NCBI GenBank assembly: GCA_965237625.1 | Contig: CBDEGD010000020.1 | Location: 61,986 to 125,985, forward strand | DNA length: 64,000 nucleotides | Direction: 5' to 3' | Origin: JABDIP01 sp965237625 | Lineage (GTDB): Bacteria; Pseudomonadota; Alphaproteobacteria; DSM-16000; Inquilinaceae | In this document: piece after piece, positions 63,740-64,000 of the stretch | Position numbering within the stretch: position 1 is the stretch's first letter | How the letters are laid out: every line of letters starts with the position of its first letter | Translations under genes and position numbers: made by a program | The notes under the pieces: generated by a model | The model's database searches: none | What the model was told of the DNA's origin: nothing | What the model saw: the letters and a program-made list of their open reading frames with translations, nothing else

Positions 63740-63850
63740 CCGCGGGCCCCACCCTCTCCCCCGGGGAGAGGGATTCCCGAGGTCGGCTCAAATATCCCTC
63801 TCCTTTGGGAGAGGGAGGGACCCACGGCGGAGCCGTAGGAGGGTGAGGGG
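63740..63850. repeat. Palindromic intergenic repeat after IS110
   Basis: CCCTCTCCCCCGGGGAGAGG and CCCTCTCCTTTGGGAGAGGG are two hairpins 45 bp apart, with CTCACCCTCC and GGAGGGTGAG as outer inverted flanks (about 63720-63730 and 63837-63847). This is a type of palindromic element common in alphaproteobacteria. The window end (63851-64000) has no gene. Confidence 0.7.
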
Positions 63851-64000
63851 GAAGAACTGATCTCGGTGGTCTCGCCGACTTTAGCCCCCATCCAGGTTTC
63901 ACTTGATCGACCAGGGCCGCACCGCCTACCAAGTCCCAGCCTTCCGCGCCGCATGGTCACGGGACTCAGGAGACTCTCCTGCAAATGTCGAATCAAACCC

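Noticed and set aside
62779..63846. 355-codon Ser/Arg-rich frame overlapping the IS110 gene
   Set aside because: Out-of-frame shadow; the DEDD motifs are in the other frame.

Overview
The window is a GC-rich stretch of a bacterial chromosome. Gene order and protein character (alaC-hom-glpX-recJ, rplM-rpsI-argC, a class I polyhydroxyalkanoate synthase) point to an alphaproteobacterium, most likely of the Rhodospirillales type. That placement is inferred from protein character and synteny, not from a marker-gene search.

Layout. Positions 1-4.6 kb are gene-poor and rich in repeats: two membrane proteins of unknown function, an interlocked pair of inverted repeats, a small MITE-like element, and two copies of a ~170 bp repeat. 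From 4.6 to 6.8 kb there are two secreted proteins, one carrying a c-type heme motif. From 8.0 to 14.7 kb lies a cargo block: a hipBA-type toxin-antitoxin pair with a four-site operator array, a winged-helix/HEPN-like protein, a small conserved protein, and a large PHP-domain plus AAA/ABC-type ATPase of the TrlF type. This block is bracketed by direct copies of a second repeat family. From 16.1 to 20.7 kb is a minus-strand integration/replication module (P4-type primase-helicase, AlpA-like regulator, unknown gene, tyrosine integrase). It ends at the 3' half of an initiator tRNA(fMet) gene, and similar tRNA 3'-end fragments occur near 4.25 kb and 21.19 kb. The simplest reading is serial integration of small mobile elements at a tRNA 3' end.

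From 22.6 to 26.4 kb are insertion sequences: an IS91-type transposase with a partner tyrosine recombinase, and an IS256 transposase truncated at a group II intron remnant. From 26.7 to 34.5 kb is a catabolic cluster: two D-2-hydroxyacid dehydrogenases around a TRAP transporter, a gamma-glutamyltransferase and an RraA-like protein, probably for uptake and oxidation of a small hydroxy or oxo acid.

From 34.8 kb onward the region is mainly core: tRNA-Glu, recJ, glpX, hom, an AlaC-like aminotransferase, an OmpA-like lipoprotein, phaC, gamma-carbonic anhydrase, argC, rpsI, rplM, thioesterase, enoyl-CoA hydratase, CoA-binding protein, metY, a histone-deacetylase-like hydrolase, a GAF-cyclase, a peroxiredoxin-like/2OG-oxygenase fusion, an MFS transporter, cutA and a secreted ankyrin protein. 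Head-to-head palindromic repeats occur four times between 45 and 52 kb; one pair overlaps the start of a GIY-YIG nuclease gene that an IS630 element interrupts. Several conserved genes here (glpX, the aminotransferase, the HDAC-like gene) and one novel sensor-like gene carry single-base frameshifts, which may be assembly errors. The window ends in an IS110 element whose upstream non-coding region is strongly structured and could encode a bridge RNA.
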